From contig NZ_JGYQ01000016.1 of the NCBI RefSeq assembly GCF_000741535.1, positions 1 through 64,000 on the forward strand: a stretch of 64,000 bases of DNA. Reading direction: 5' to 3'. A model generated the notes under the pieces. The model did not search any database and was not told the DNA's origin. It saw nothing but the letters and a program-made list of their open reading frames with translations. Positions 17,434 to 29,098 of this stretch are shown here, piece by piece. Numbering within the stretch: position 1 is the first letter of the stretch; every line of letters starts with the position of its first letter. Origin of the DNA: Bifidobacterium boum. Lineage in GTDB: Bacteria > Actinomycetota > Actinomycetes > Actinomycetales > Bifidobacteriaceae. A program made the translations under genes and the position numbers.

Positions 17434-20022
17434 TTACGCCAGTGACGGCATATCGCCGCCGTCAGCGGTATCAGCGGATGCATCCGCCGGCGTTGCGGCG
17501 CCGACCAGCTTGTCATCCCCTGACCGCTCACCATCACCGTGTTCGGCGAAATCCTCTCCGGCGAACGTGAATTCACCGAGAATACCTTCACCCTCAGCAT
17601 CCACGACCACGCGCTCACCATCATGGAGGTCACCCATGAGAATCTTCTCAGAGATGGCGTCCTCGATATCACGCTGGATCACACGACGCAGCGGACGCGC
17701 ACCGAGCAGCGGGTCGAAGCCCTTCTCGGCGAGCAGATCCTTGGCCTTATCGGTGAGTTCGAGCGACATATGACGGTCGAACAGACGGTCGTTGAGCTGC
17801 TTGACATCCAGGTCGACGATCTGACGCACCTGCGGCTCGGTGAGCTGACGGAACACGATGATGTCATCCAGACGATTGAGGAACTCCGGACGGAACTGCT
17901 CCTTCAACTCGCTGTAGACCTGCTCCTTCATGCGGTCATAGCTCGTCTCCGTATCCGAACCAAGGTTGAAGCCCGTGTTCGCGGTTTTGGCGATATTGCG
18001 GGTACCGAGATTGGTGGTCAGGATGATAATCGTGTTCTTGAAGTCCACCTTGCGACCCTGGCCGTCGGTCAGATGGCCATCGTCAAGCACTTGCAACAGC
18101 GTGTTGAAGATGTCCGGGTGTGCTTTCTCGATCTCATCGAACAGGACGACGGAGAACGGCTTGCGACGCACCTTCTCAGTGAGCTCGCCACCCTCCTCGT
18201 AGCCGACATACCCCGGAGGCGCGCCGAACAGACGCGACGCGGCGTACTTCTCAGAGAACTCGGACATATCCACGCGAATGAGCGCGTCCTCATCATCGAA
18301 CAGGAATTGCGCCAAGGTTTTTGCAAGCTCCGTCTTGCCGACGCCCGTGGGACCGGCGAAAATGAAGGAACCGGCAGGACGCTTCGGATCCTTGAGCCCC
18401 ACACGCGTACGCCGGATGGAACGGGCGAGCGCGGAAACCGCCTCATCCTGGCCGATGATGCGCTTATGCAGCTCGGTTTCCATGTTGAGCAGCTTCTTCG
18501 ACTCCGCTTGGGTGAGTTTGAACACAGGGATGCCGGTCGTGCTGGAAACCACTTCGGCGATGACATCCTCGTTCACTTCCATCTTGACGTTGGATTCACC
18601 CTGACGCCACGAGGATTCCTTCTCCTTGCGCTCGGCCTCGAGTTTCTCTTGGCTGTCACGCAATTCGGCGGCCTTCTCGAAGTCCTGCTTCTTGATGGCT
18701 TCATCTTTCTGCGCCGACACTTTGGCGACCTGCGCATCCAGATCCTTCAGCTCCGGCGGGGCGGTCAAACGCTTGATACGCAACCGAGCGCCAGCCTCAT
18801 CAATCAGGTCGATGGCCTTATCCGGAAGATGACGATCCTGGATATACCGTGCCGACAATTCGGCAGCGGACTGCAACGCGCCATCTGTGATGGTCACATG
18901 ATGATGGTTCTCGTAACGTGAACGCAGACCCTTGAGAATCTCAATCGTTTCGGCGATCGACGGCTCATGGACCTGAATCGGCTGGAAACGGCGCTCCAGC
19001 GCCGCGTCCTTCTCGATGTACTTGCGATACTCCTCGGTTGTGGTCGCGCCGATGGTCTGCAGTTCGCCTCGCGCAAGCATCGGCTTGAGCATGTCGGACG
19101 CACCCAACGCGCCATCCGCGCTGCCAGCGCCGACAATGGTGTGGATTTCGTCGATGAACAGGACGATATCGCCACGCGTCTTGATTTCCTTGAGCACTTT
19201 CTTCAGGCGCTCCTCGAAATCACCGCGATACCGGGAGCCGGCGACCATGGATCCGAGATCCAAAGAATACACCTGCTTGTCTTTGAGGGTTTCCGGAACA
19301 TCGCCCGCGACGATCTTCTGGGCGAGGCCTTCGACGACGGCGGTCTTACCGACGCCGGGCTCACCGATCAGCACCGGATTGTTCTTGGTGCGGCGGGACA
19401 ACACGACCATGACGCGTTCGATTTCCTCGGAACGCCCGATCACCGGGTCAAGCTTGCCGGCGGCGGCTTCAGCGGTCAAATTGCGGCCGAACTGGTCAAG
19501 AATCGCTGAACCGGTCTGTCCGCGCTTGTCCTGGACTCCCCCGGCATTGGCCAGCTCTCCCTTATTGTCGGTATCCGGGCCGGTTGAATTGCCGCGGATC
19601 ATATCAATGACCGTGCTGCGCAGCTCTCCCAGATCGACATCCATCTTGATGAGCACCTGCGTGCCCACGCCTTCACCTTCGCGAATCAGGCCGAGCAGAA
19701 TATGCTCGGTACCGATATAGCTGTGCCCCAGCTGCAATGCTTCACGCAGACTCAGCTCAAGCACCTGCTTGGCATGCGGCGTGAAGGGGATATGACCATT
19801 GGGCGACGCATTGCCCTTGCCGATCATCTCTTCGACCTGCTTGCGGGTATCCTGCAGATTCACGCCTTTGGCGGCGAGCGCCTTGGCGGCCACGCCTTCA
19901 CCTTCGCGAATCAGGCCGAGCAGCAGATGTTCGGTGCCGATGTAATTGTGCTGAAGGGAGCGAGCTTCCTCCTGCGCCAATACGATCACGCGCCGCGCAC
20001 GGTCGGTAAACCGTTCGAACAT
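17434..20022 (-). CDS. clpC: ATP-dependent Clp protease ATP-binding subunit ClpC
   Basis: An 862-residue HSP100 unfoldase that feeds proteins to ClpP. In order: two N-terminal Clp repeats ([32 protein letters not shown] and a second [15 protein letters not shown] copy), AAA1 with [10 protein letters not shown], a UVR/coiled-coil middle domain (about 410-470), AAA2 with [10 protein letters not shown], and a ClpB-type C-terminal domain ending in an acidic tail. The start [10 protein letters not shown] is the family's usual one; the longer open frame is rejected. It diverges from a universal stress gene, so the 138-bp gap probably holds stress-responsive promoters. Confidence 0.95.
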   Translation of the reverse strand: MFERFTDRARRVIVLAQEEARSLQHNYIGTEHLLLGLIREGEGVAAKALAAKGVNLQDTRKQVEEMIGKGNASPNGHIPFTPHAKQVLELSLREALQLGHSYIGTEHILLGLIREGEGVGTQVLIKMDVDLGELRSTVIDMIRGNSTGPDTDNKGELANAGGVQDKRGQTGSAILDQFGRNLTAEAAAGKLDPVIGRSEEIERVMVVLSRRTKNNPVLIGEPGVGKTAVVEGLAQKIVAGDVPETLKDKQVYSLDLGSMVAGSRYRGDFEERLKKVLKEIKTRGDIVLFIDEIHTIVGAGSADGALGASDMLKPMLARGELQTIGATTTEEYRKYIEKDAALERRFQPIQVHEPSIAETIEILKGLRSRYENHHHVTITDGALQSAAELSARYIQDRHLPDKAIDLIDEAGARLRIKRLTAPPELKDLDAQVAKVSAQKDEAIKKQDFEKAAELRDSQEKLEAERKEKESSWRQGESNVKMEVNEDVIAEVVSSTTGIPVFKLTQAESKKLLNMETELHKRIIGQDEAVSALARSIRRTRVGLKDPKRPAGSFIFAGPTGVGKTELAKTLAQFLFDDEDALIRVDMSEFSEKYAASRLFGAPPGYVGYEEGGELTEKVRRKPFSVVLFDEIEKAHPDIFNTLLQVLDDGHLTDGQGRKVDFKNTIIILTTNLGTRNIAKTANTGFNLGSDTETSYDRMKEQVYSELKEQFRPEFLNRLDDIIVFRQLTEPQVRQIVDLDVKQLNDRLFDRHMSLELTDKAKDLLAEKGFDPLLGARPLRRVIQRDIEDAISEKILMGDLHDGERVVVDAEGEGILGEFTFAGEDFAEHGDGERSGDDKLVGAATPADASADTADGGDMPSLA

Positions 20023-20160
20023 GCTTGTCCTTCCACTGTTGTTTGTCCACTTCACTCTACCGATTCGCGGTGACGTTTCTTCCTTTGCAGGCTCGAATTG
20101 CGCTATCAACGCAAACAAGAGGATATGCTTGGAAGAGAAAGCTGCCTCAAGGAGGAAGAC

Positions 20161-21141
20161 ATGACGGACAATCTTGTACAGGTCGTCGACCGTACGGCGG
20201 ACATCGTGGTCGGTGTGGACGGTTCGGACGAATCATTCGCGGCATTGCGTTGGGCGATACGCGAGGCGACCGTGACCGGACAGCATGTCAATGCGGTATT
20301 CGGTTGGACGCATTCGTGGGATATGGGCTCGCAACCTCAGGATGATGACGCGTGGAGTCAGGCGCGCGAACATATGACGCGGCGTCTGCGCGACTGGGTC
20401 AATGAAGCGTGTTCGGATATTGATTTCGACGCGTCGTATCTCAAACTCACTTCGGTGAAAGCCACCGGTACGCATGCGCTGCTCGAATTGGGATCCAACG
20501 CCCAGCAGATTGTTGTGGGACGGCGTTCGCTTAACCGCGTGGCGCGCTGGTTCCTGGGTTCGTTGTCAGCGTCGCTTGCCGAAGAAGCGAAGGTGCCGGT
20601 CACCGTGGTGCGGTTTGCCAGTGATGAGGAGGCGAGTGTGCAGGATGAGATAGCCAACTCGTTGACCCCCGGTGATGCAACGGTGCATTACGCGCAGCCG
20701 CCGATTGTCGGGCTTGACCGCCATAAGCCGATTGTGGCCGGCATTGATGGGTCGGAGATTTCGAAGCGCGCGCTTGCGTACGCCGCTGATGAGGCGAGGC
20801 TTCATCATGCCCCGTTGCATGTGCTGTTCTGCTGGCAGATCAAAGATCTGGATGCGATCCCCGGATATGAGAACGCGGTCGCTCCCCTGCACGTTGCTGA
20901 GCAGCGGGCGCAACATCTGCTTGACGAAGTGGTCAGCCAAGCCGATCTCGGTGACGATCTTGAGGTTCAGGCGAACGCGTTCCATATTCCTGCGGCGAAG
21001 GGGCTGATCAGCGCGTCGCGGTATGCGAGCCATCTTATTGTCGGTTCACGCGGTTTAAGCGGTTTGGATGCGCATTTCCTGGGTTCGGTGTCGCGTCAAT
21101 TGGTGAATTTCGCTGAGTGCACGGTGACGGTTGTGCATTAA
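20161..21141 (+). CDS. Tandem universal stress protein (two UspA domains)
   Basis: A 326-residue cytosolic protein with two UspA domains, about 15-155 and 180-326. Each has the ATP-binding pattern: VVGVDGSDES with VGRRSLNRVARWFLGSLS, and VAGIDGSEIS with VGSRGLSGLDAHFLGSVS. Both look able to bind nucleotide. The ATG at 20161 follows AAGGAGGAAG closely; an upstream ATG in frame has no such site. It is monocistronic and followed by an exceptionally long palindrome. Confidence 0.92.
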   Translation: MTDNLVQVVDRTADIVVGVDGSDESFAALRWAIREATVTGQHVNAVFGWTHSWDMGSQPQDDDAWSQAREHMTRRLRDWVNEACSDIDFDASYLKLTSVKATGTHALLELGSNAQQIVVGRRSLNRVARWFLGSLSASLAEEAKVPVTVVRFASDEEASVQDEIANSLTPGDATVHYAQPPIVGLDRHKPIVAGIDGSEISKRALAYAADEARLHHAPLHVLFCWQIKDLDAIPGYENAVAPLHVAEQRAQHLLDEVVSQADLGDDLEVQANAFHIPAAKGLISASRYASHLIVGSRGLSGLDAHFLGSVSRQLVNFAECTVTVVH

Positions 21142-21148
21142 GCGAAAT

Positions 21149-21211
21149 TCGCTGCTATGCTGTGGGCCACGACGCAAAGGCTTTGCGTCGTGGCCCACAG
21201 CATAGCAGCGA
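21149..21211. terminator. 63-bp near-perfect palindrome (31-bp arms)
   Basis: Bases 21149-21179 are the exact reverse complement of 21181-21211, with one central base. It lies 8 bp after the universal stress gene stop and 25 bp from the end of the DUF3027 gene, so it is probably a two-way terminator for convergent genes. The arms are about twice the length of other terminators in the window. Confidence 0.75.
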
Positions 21212-21235
21212 TGGCATGCCGGCCGACGGTATCAA

Positions 21236-22564
21236 TTATTCCGCCGAGGAATCGCTCTCTGGTGACAGGTTTTCAGAGGCGGCGTCATGCGCTGGTGCAT
21301 GGTCAGGATCGCCGCTGCCGGCGGTTGCGTCATCCGGTGCCTGCGCATGCCGGTCTTGGGGATGACTGTCGGACGTATCGTCCCGGGTATCCGAATCAGT
21401 GTCGGTATCCGTGTCCATGTCAGGTTCAGGGAATCCAGCTGCATCGAGATCCCCCATCGTGATGATGGATTCGACGGCTGGGCCTTGATCGGCTTGACGC
21501 TCGTCATCGGTCTCCGGCTCGTCGTCGACGACCGTATTGGCGATGATATCGTCCTCGCTGGCTTCTTCAAGCAGCTCGACCTGACCGCGTTCCTCACGCG
21601 GTGCCTGGGCGATGACATCGATATGCATGTCATCGTAGGCGGGTTTGGATTGCACCCACAAGTGGGACGGCTCAGGCGGGTCGATTTCCGAATGTTCGCC
21701 GCAACCATGGTCGAGAGAGACCACGCGACCGTCGTCGGGACTCCACTTGTTCGCACACACGCCGAACATGCGGTCGAAATCCCCCTTGAGCGGTACAAAG
21801 AATCCGCAGGTCGAGCACACGTTGCCGCCAGCGGTTTTCGTGGACAAGGCCTTGGGACCGTGCGGGCCCTCATACCAGCGTTTGGCGGTCTGGTCACGGC
21901 CGAGCGGGCTGAGCACATGCCGTCTGGACAGCATGAACGCTTCGACGCTATCCTCGATATCCTGCTGTGCGGTGCCATCATTATCCGTGTCCGCGGTCTG
22001 CGTTTCGGATGGCTCCGCAGAATCGTCGGCTTGCGGAACCTCACCAGCCGTATTCTGGCTATCCGCACTGGTTTCGACGGACTCGTCGTCCTGCCTGTCC
22101 ACCGATTGCACCGCGTCAGGTTCAATCTGGTGCGCCTCGGTTTTCGATTCGCCGGCAGGCTGTGTCGGACGGAATCCATCTTCGAGCCGCGGATCGTCCG
22201 GCTCGGTGCCGATGGAATCGGTGACTGACAGGTCGGTCGGCAGCAGGCGGTCCTTCCACGGCACCCAAGCCGGGGGTACCAGCGCCTTATCCGTCGGCAC
22301 GAGGGATGACTCGTTGACCGTCCACTCGTCTAGCTCGACATCATGGTACAAGGTCACGGACCATTCCCAACCTTCATAGCCGCGTTTGTTCGACGCGAAA
22401 CGGAAGTCGGTAACCTGATCGTCAAGGTCGATGGTCCTGGTCAGATTCCCAACCTGATCAGGCTCGTCAGCCACGGTCTGGGCGATGGAACGCGCCAACG
22501 CCTGCGGCGTGACCTGTATACGCTGGCTGTCGTCCTGCTGCGATGTTTCCAAGTCCATAGTCAT
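21236..22564 (-). CDS. DUF3027 family protein
   Basis: A 442-residue actinobacterial protein. Residues about 15-105 form the first conserved part (ALARSIAQTVADEP, GYEGWEWSVTLYHD, PAWVPWKDRLLPTDLS); after an acidic linker, about 210-300 form the second with C-x2-C and C...HGCGEHSE clusters (VCSTCGFFVPLKG, FGVCANKWSPDD) that suggest a zinc site. The last 100 residues are low-complexity and acidic (DTDTDTDSDT). Function unknown. Its stop is 3 bp from nothing else; it is preceded by a cold-shock-domain gene 3 bp beyond its start on the same strand order, so both are likely co-transcribed. Confidence 0.85.
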   Translation of the reverse strand: MTMDLETSQQDDSQRIQVTPQALARSIAQTVADEPDQVGNLTRTIDLDDQVTDFRFASNKRGYEGWEWSVTLYHDVELDEWTVNESSLVPTDKALVPPAWVPWKDRLLPTDLSVTDSIGTEPDDPRLEDGFRPTQPAGESKTEAHQIEPDAVQSVDRQDDESVETSADSQNTAGEVPQADDSAEPSETQTADTDNDGTAQQDIEDSVEAFMLSRRHVLSPLGRDQTAKRWYEGPHGPKALSTKTAGGNVCSTCGFFVPLKGDFDRMFGVCANKWSPDDGRVVSLDHGCGEHSEIDPPEPSHLWVQSKPAYDDMHIDVIAQAPREERGQVELLEEASEDDIIANTVVDDEPETDDERQADQGPAVESIITMGDLDAAGFPEPDMDTDTDTDSDTRDDTSDSHPQDRHAQAPDDATAGSGDPDHAPAHDAASENLSPESDSSAE

Positions 22565-22567
22565 TCA

Positions 22568-22957
22568 TCAATCCTGTACGTCGAAATCATCGGCGACCGC
22601 GCGCATGACCGTAGCCAGCTTCCTGCTGTCCGTCGGCGACGGGTAATGGTGGCGGCGCAGGTCGTTGCCCGCTTTGTCAAGCAGTTTGATGAGATCTTCA
22701 ACAATGGCGGCCATATCGTCCGGCTTCGGCCGGGTCGCTTTGACCAAAGACGGCGCCGAGGCGATGGGCTTAACCCCCATCGCCTGTGGTCCCTTATGGC
22801 CGTCCACAACGGAGAACTCCACCTTCGCGCCTTTACGCAACGTGGTGACCCCCTGCGGCAGGGCGGTCGCCGGCAGGAACACATCCTTGCCCTGATCGGC
22901 GATAATGAAACCATACCCCTTGTTCGCATCAAACCAACGTACCCGTCCCGTGGGCAT
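22568..22957 (-). CDS. Cold-shock-domain protein with C-terminal extension
   Basis: A 129-residue protein. Residues 1-65 are a cold-shock OB-fold with RNP1 KGYGFI and RNP2-like DVFLPATAL (the usual VFVH is replaced by VFLP, a variant seen in the long actinobacterial class). A helical 60-residue tail follows. MPTGRVRWFD is chosen as start because GAGAGG precedes it. Its stop lies 3 bp before the DUF3027 start, so the two genes form an operon. Confidence 0.88.
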   Translation of the reverse strand: MPTGRVRWFDANKGYGFIIADQGKDVFLPATALPQGVTTLRKGAKVEFSVVDGHKGPQAMGVKPIASAPSLVKATRPKPDDMAAIVEDLIKLLDKAGNDLRRHHYPSPTDSRKLATVMRAVADDFDVQD

Positions 22958-23059
22958 ATCCGCACCTCTCAAACTCCATACCAAGGCAGGCTGCGCCCGC
23001 CGCATGTAAACCAGCTTATCAGTGTACCGCATGACAAGGCGTATCAGCTGTGCGCAATG

Positions 23060-25024
23060 TCACTTCTTCCTGACTTGGCGTTGGTTGTCTTTGCGCCGTC
23101 GGTCATTTTTCGGTTTCCTGCCCCGACCGTTTGTCGCCGTCCCGGATGCTGCGGCAGCGCATTCTGGCGCAGGCGGGATGGTGGTCTGCTTGGGGTCCAA
23201 CGGCAGTACGACCGTAAGCGTCAATCCGCCTCCCGGGGTCGTAGTGGCGCTGATCAGACCGCAGTGCGCTTTGACTACGGACTGGGCGATTGCCATGCCA
23301 AGGCCAGTACCGCCTTTCTGCCGCGCCCGCGACGGGTCTGCCGTATAGAAGCGTTCGAAAATCTGCGATTGTGACGCTTCCGGCACACCCGGCCCGTGAT
23401 CGATGAAACGAATCACCGCGTACGGCACGCCAGTGCCCAGACTCTGTCCGACTTCTGCCGCTTCCAAGAAGGATGTCAGCCCTTTGCCATTCGAAGCCAG
23501 CGAGGCAAGCTGCTTGGGGGTCATCGACGCCGGCAGCACGCTCACCCCGACTTCCACCGGCGAATCCGAGGGAGTATACCGGTGAATATTGCCCACGATA
23601 TTGGTAATCACCTGTCGAAGTCTCGACGCGTCACCGGTCAATGTGATATGCGGAAGATCCTGTTCGTCGAACGCAAGCCATGTCCCCTGCTGTTCGCCGC
23701 CATGACGCAGCTGCAACACCCCCTTGGTGATACCGCGTTCAGGATCCAAGGCGTGCAGATCATCGCATGCATCATTGAGCTGTGACGTGATCAGCACCTG
23801 TTGGGTGACGTCGATGCCGCGCCCCTCATCAAGACGGGCCAGCGAGAGCAAATCCTCCACGAGGACCGTCATTCGCGCACTTGACGCCTCAATATGACTG
23901 ATGGATTCGTCGGCACGCTCCAAAGCCCCCGGCATATCACGCTGCAATGTGTACAGTTCCGCATACCCGTGGATTGCGGCGAGCGGAGTACGCAACTCGT
24001 GGCTGGCGTCGGAGACGAAACGCTTCATTTTCTCCGTCGTCTCCTGCTGCTCATGGAAACTGCGCTCAATACGAGCAAGCATCGTGTTCAGTGAAGCCGC
24101 GAGAGAACCGACTTCCGTATTCTCTGGGGCGCTCGGAACACGCTGGCTCAAATCACCCGCGGCGATTTTGGCGGCGGTCTTCTCGATCCGTTTGAGCGGG
24201 GCAAGCGTGCTTTGGATGACAATCATGGCGATAACAGCGCCAATCAGTACAATGGCGATACTCACCAACGTGCAGTATTTGGTCAGCGTGTTCACTGTAT
24301 CGATCTGGTCGCTCAGCGACAAGCCGATATAGATGACCCCTTGGATCTGCGCCCCGCCGTCAGCGGTTTTCTTCCCCCATGACAGCGCGAGCACACGCCA
24401 TGGCGCGTTCGCCGCCTGCAGGGTGCTGCGGCTGACCGAAGAATTGTTGGCGGTACGCACTTCAGCGGATGTGGTGAACGGTTCGCCGATGTTCACGTTC
24501 CCCATCGATCCGTTAGCCGGCAGACGAGGCACGGATATCACGTCTTCACGCATCACCGGCACCAACGGCGTATTGAGGATGCGGTTATCCGTGTCGCGGA
24601 TCTGCATGAAATAATCGTTGGGGCCCACACTGCCTTGTTCACTGCTGTCTTTGCTGCGCAGGACATCGATATTGTCGTAGACGAGCTGCGCTTGTTCGGC
24701 AAGCTGGGTGTCGGTCTTCTGCAGCAGATATGAACCGACGAGCTCACGGATGGAGAACGTGATACCCGCGGCGCAAACCGTCAGCAACACCATCATGCAC
24801 GCGAGCAGTTTCGTGCTGAGCGGAACGGCATCCAGACGTCGGGCAACCATGGTGTGCATGCCGCTGCATCCGCGCACCACCGCGGCAAGCGGTTTGGGCA
24901 GACGCCTGCCGGTATCCGCCGTAGCATCAGGCGGCGCTGGCTGCGGCGTCGACGCGGAATCCCCGCTTGCGGTCTGGGCGCTTTGCGGGGATTCGGGCCG
25001 GTGCGTGTCTTGTTCGACTCGCAT
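23060..25024 (-). CDS. Membrane sensor histidine kinase
   Basis: A 654-residue sensor kinase. Cytoplasmic Pro/Ser-rich N-terminus (1-70), first membrane helix about 71-95, an extracytoplasmic sensor of about 160 residues, second helix about 240-262, HAMP, HisKA with H-box SHELRTPLAAIHGYAELY, then HATPase with N-box and G-boxes (FIDHGPGVPEASQSQIFERF, GGTGLGMAIAQSVV). The C-terminus is Arg/Lys-rich. Its start overlaps the response-regulator stop by one base (TGATG), so they are translated as a pair. The signal is unknown. Confidence 0.93.
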   Translation of the reverse strand: MRVEQDTHRPESPQSAQTASGDSASTPQPAPPDATADTGRRLPKPLAAVVRGCSGMHTMVARRLDAVPLSTKLLACMMVLLTVCAAGITFSIRELVGSYLLQKTDTQLAEQAQLVYDNIDVLRSKDSSEQGSVGPNDYFMQIRDTDNRILNTPLVPVMREDVISVPRLPANGSMGNVNIGEPFTTSAEVRTANNSSVSRSTLQAANAPWRVLALSWGKKTADGGAQIQGVIYIGLSLSDQIDTVNTLTKYCTLVSIAIVLIGAVIAMIVIQSTLAPLKRIEKTAAKIAAGDLSQRVPSAPENTEVGSLAASLNTMLARIERSFHEQQETTEKMKRFVSDASHELRTPLAAIHGYAELYTLQRDMPGALERADESISHIEASSARMTVLVEDLLSLARLDEGRGIDVTQQVLITSQLNDACDDLHALDPERGITKGVLQLRHGGEQQGTWLAFDEQDLPHITLTGDASRLRQVITNIVGNIHRYTPSDSPVEVGVSVLPASMTPKQLASLASNGKGLTSFLEAAEVGQSLGTGVPYAVIRFIDHGPGVPEASQSQIFERFYTADPSRARQKGGTGLGMAIAQSVVKAHCGLISATTTPGGGLTLTVVLPLDPKQTTIPPAPECAAAASGTATNGRGRKPKNDRRRKDNQRQVRKK

Positions 25025-25773
25025 CAGGCGTCTTTCTTCGATGGGGCCTTCGGCGCACGAATCATGTAGCCGATACCACGCTTGGTTTCGATAAGCGGGG
25101 TTACCTTATGCTTATTGCCGTTTTCGTCTTCAACCATGACGCCGTCGACTTTCTTGCGCAGATAGGAGATATACGATTCGACAATCGCCGCGTCCCCGCC
25201 CCAGTCGTACTGCCAGACATGGTCGAGAATCTGCGTTTTGGACAGTACACGGCCTTCGTTGTCCATCAGGTAGCGCAACAGCTTGTATTCGGTGGGGCTT
25301 AAATCGACTTGCACGCCGGCACGCGTCACATCGTGGGAGTCCTCGTTGATTTCGAGGTCGCCGACGCGGATGATCGGGTCTTCGGCCTCCTGATGGCTGG
25401 TGCGGCGCAGAATCGCGCGAATCCGTGCCACCACCTCCTCCAGGCTGAACGGTTTGGTCACGTAATCGTCACCGCCGACGGTCAATCCCATAACCTTGTC
25501 TTGGGTGTCGTCGCGCGCAGTGAGGAACAGTACCGGCGCGTCAATGCCTTCCTGACGGATGCGGCGGGTCACGGTGAATCCGTCGATATCCGGGAGCATG
25601 ACATCAAGGACGATCAGATCGGGGTGCACCTTCTCAATGACTTCAATCGCCTCCGAGCCCGAGGCGGCGGTGTTCACTTCGAATCCAGCGAAATGCAACG
25701 AGGCGACTAGCAGGTCGCGAATGGACGGCTCGTCATCGACAACTACGATGGATGCTTCAATTGTTTTGCTCAT
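25024..25773 (-). CDS. OmpR/PhoB-family response regulator
   Basis: A 249-residue regulator: receiver domain (VVDDEPSIRDLL acidic pocket, phosphoacceptor in LIVLDVMLPDIDGF, switch lysine in VTKPFSLEE) and a winged-helix DNA-binding domain (LSPTEYKLLRYLMDNEGRVLSKTQILDHVW) ending with a Lys/Pro tail. Start MSKTIEAS is chosen by family length; in-frame ATGs 12 and 63 bp upstream are alternatives. The start lies 17 bp inside the preceding TPM gene, so the three genes are coupled. Confidence 0.92.
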   Translation of the reverse strand: MSKTIEASIVVVDDEPSIRDLLVASLHFAGFEVNTAASGSEAIEVIEKVHPDLIVLDVMLPDIDGFTVTRRIRQEGIDAPVLFLTARDDTQDKVMGLTVGGDDYVTKPFSLEEVVARIRAILRRTSHQEAEDPIIRVGDLEINEDSHDVTRAGVQVDLSPTEYKLLRYLMDNEGRVLSKTQILDHVWQYDWGGDAAIVESYISYLRKKVDGVMVEDENGNKHKVTPLIETKRGIGYMIRAPKAPSKKDA

Positions 25774-26821
25774 GTCGTCCAGCATTCCTCTTTTCTCTTC
25801 GAGTTTCCTGAGAATGTCCTGTGTCTTGCTGGGCAAATCGTTTCAGATACGCTTCGACATCAATGACTTGCGTCGTCTCACCTACCGCACCGCCATCGTT
25901 CGATGCTTCACTGTAAGAAGAATCAGCGGACCCGTCATTCTGTGCGTACTGGTGATATTCGTCAATCTCCTGCCCATCATGACGCGCTGCGGAGGTTCTC
26001 GCCATCCGTCTGCTCCTGGCCTGTCGCGCGCGATGTTGTTTGCCACCACGGCTGTGGGCGCCGCGAGCGTTCCGGGCGAGAACGACGATGACGATGATCA
26101 ATGCCGCCATCAGCACGGCCACGCCCACAAAAATGAGTGTCGACGCCACCTTCGCGCTGCGCGATGTCGAGGTTTCCTTGATTTCCCCGATTTTGTTCAT
26201 CATCGCGATCGCGGATCCGGACCAGTCAGGAGTACCTTTCTTGGCGAGCGGCTCCTGGGCAGCGGCGGACAGTTCGTCGACGGTCGCCTGACTGGCCAGC
26301 CATCGTTCTGAATTGTTGGATACAGCCACCACGAGATTGCCATCCTGGCTGGCGACCGCAAGCATGACAGTGTTGGGCGAGGGATCCGTCGATTGCAACA
26401 GTTTGCTCGCCCACGTGGTCGGATCGTCTTTGGTGCTGGCGGTGGTGAACGTATTCAGATAGAGCAGACGTACGGCAACACCGTACTTCTTCTTGGTTTT
26501 CGCGATGGCGTCAGTGACAGCGGTCACGTTGTCGCCGAGCAGGTTGTTCGGATCGGTGATATCCGTACTCAGTGTGGCCCCTAATGAGGAATCCGCGTCT
26601 GATGACGATGCCGACGCCGAAACCGACGGGCTCGCGTTGGACGCGTCATCGGCCCATACGAACGTAGGATACGCGATGGTGGCAACGCATGCCACAAGCA
26701 GCGGCACCATAATGAACCGTCGGAGTGCCGGTAACACCACGCCTGTTGCCCGGACGCGCAAGCGTTCCCATCTTCTGACCACATTTCCCGTGTGAACGTG
26801 AGACCTATTCAACAACCGCAT
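25757..26821 (-). CDS. TPM-domain membrane protein upstream of a two-component system
   Basis: A 354-residue membrane protein. A hydrophobic segment near residues 37-55 acts as signal or anchor, then a Ser-rich linker, an extracytoplasmic TPM-like domain (about 75-215: LLGDNVTAVTDAIAKTKKKYGVAVRLLYL, NTVMLAVASQDGNLVVAVS), a second membrane helix near 235-262 and a basic/acidic cytoplasmic tail ending TQVIDVEAYLKRFAQQD. TPM domains occur in photosystem repair and phosphatase-like proteins; no activity can be assigned here. ATG 26821 has GGAG upstream; an ATG at 26884 is an alternative. Promoter region is shared with the divergent WXG100 gene. Confidence 0.75.
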   Translation of the reverse strand: MRLLNRSHVHTGNVVRRWERLRVRATGVVLPALRRFIMVPLLVACVATIAYPTFVWADDASNASPSVSASASSSDADSSLGATLSTDITDPNNLLGDNVTAVTDAIAKTKKKYGVAVRLLYLNTFTTASTKDDPTTWASKLLQSTDPSPNTVMLAVASQDGNLVVAVSNNSERWLASQATVDELSAAAQEPLAKKGTPDWSGSAIAMMNKIGEIKETSTSRSAKVASTLIFVGVAVLMAALIIVIVVLARNARGAHSRGGKQHRARQARSRRMARTSAARHDGQEIDEYHQYAQNDGSADSSYSEASNDGGAVGETTQVIDVEAYLKRFAQQDTGHSQETRREKRNAGRHEQNN

Positions 26822-26922
26822 AGGCTCCACTGTAGCGGCCGGTTTCGCCAAAAGCGGCAGAAGCCTCCGGTCTGCACCAACCATGCCAGAACCGTCCTAT
26901 GACGGCGACAGAAAGGACAATC

Positions 26923-27216
26923 ATGCCACAATACCGCGTTGACAGTGAACAAATCCAGTCATCGAGCGCAGCGGTGCGCTCATCCATCGAGCAAATCCGA
27001 CAAGCCGTGCAAGGCATGTACGCGAATCTTGAAGGGTTGCAAAGTGTGTGGAGCGGCTCCGCATCAAGTCAGTTCGCCGGAGTCATCCAGCAGTGGCGGG
27101 CAGCTCAACAACAGATGGACGCTTCGCTTGAAGCGATCGGCCAATCCCTGACCCAGGCATCAGCCGTCTATGCGGACGCCGAAGCGCAAGCGTCGAGACT
27201 GTTCACACTCTCCTGA
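26923..27216 (+). CDS. WXG100-family (ESAT-6-like) protein
   Basis: A 97-residue all-helical protein with the WXG turn as WSG (43-45) between two amphipathic helices, and a YxxxE motif (Y83-E87, YADAE), the type VII secretion signal pattern of actinobacteria. Size and layout match secreted ESX/Esx-type dimers. AAAGGAC precedes the chosen start MPQYRVDSEQ. No ESX core ATPase (EccC) or membrane gene is in the window. It diverges from the TPM/two-component operon. Confidence 0.88.
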   Translation: MPQYRVDSEQIQSSSAAVRSSIEQIRQAVQGMYANLEGLQSVWSGSASSQFAGVIQQWRAAQQQMDASLEAIGQSLTQASAVYADAEAQASRLFTLS

Positions 27217-27289
27217 CGCTCGCCTGACGCTCCCGGCGCGCGTGGAATGCGGCAATCGCACACGTCGGCATCCGCGGAGCACAACAAAC

Positions 27290-27324
27290 GAGGGGTGCCA
27301 ACGGCAATACCGTTGACACCCCTC
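27290..27324 (-). terminator. groEL terminator hairpin
   Basis: 15-bp arms 27290-27304 and 27310-27324 (GAGGGGTG.. / ..CACCCCTC) with a 5-nt loop. The single non-Watson-Crick position is a G-U pair only in minus-strand RNA, which points to termination of groEL, whose stop is 40 bp away. Confidence 0.75.
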
Positions 27325-27363
27325 GTGCATGAGGCGAGACAAGCAGTCTACCGATACCAGCGA

Positions 27364-29052
<1,689 letters not shown>

Positions 29053-29063
29053 TCAGCTGCCGG

Positions 29064-29090
29064 TTATCACTCTCGGCTTCCGAGTGCTAA
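29064..29090. promoter_or_regulatory. CIRCE element 1 (HrcA operator)
   Basis: TTATCACTC-N9-GAGTGCTAA matches the CIRCE consensus TTAGCACTC-N9-GAGTGCTAA with one mismatch. It lies 74 bp upstream of groEL. Confidence 0.88.
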
Positions 29091-29098
29091 TTGGGAGA

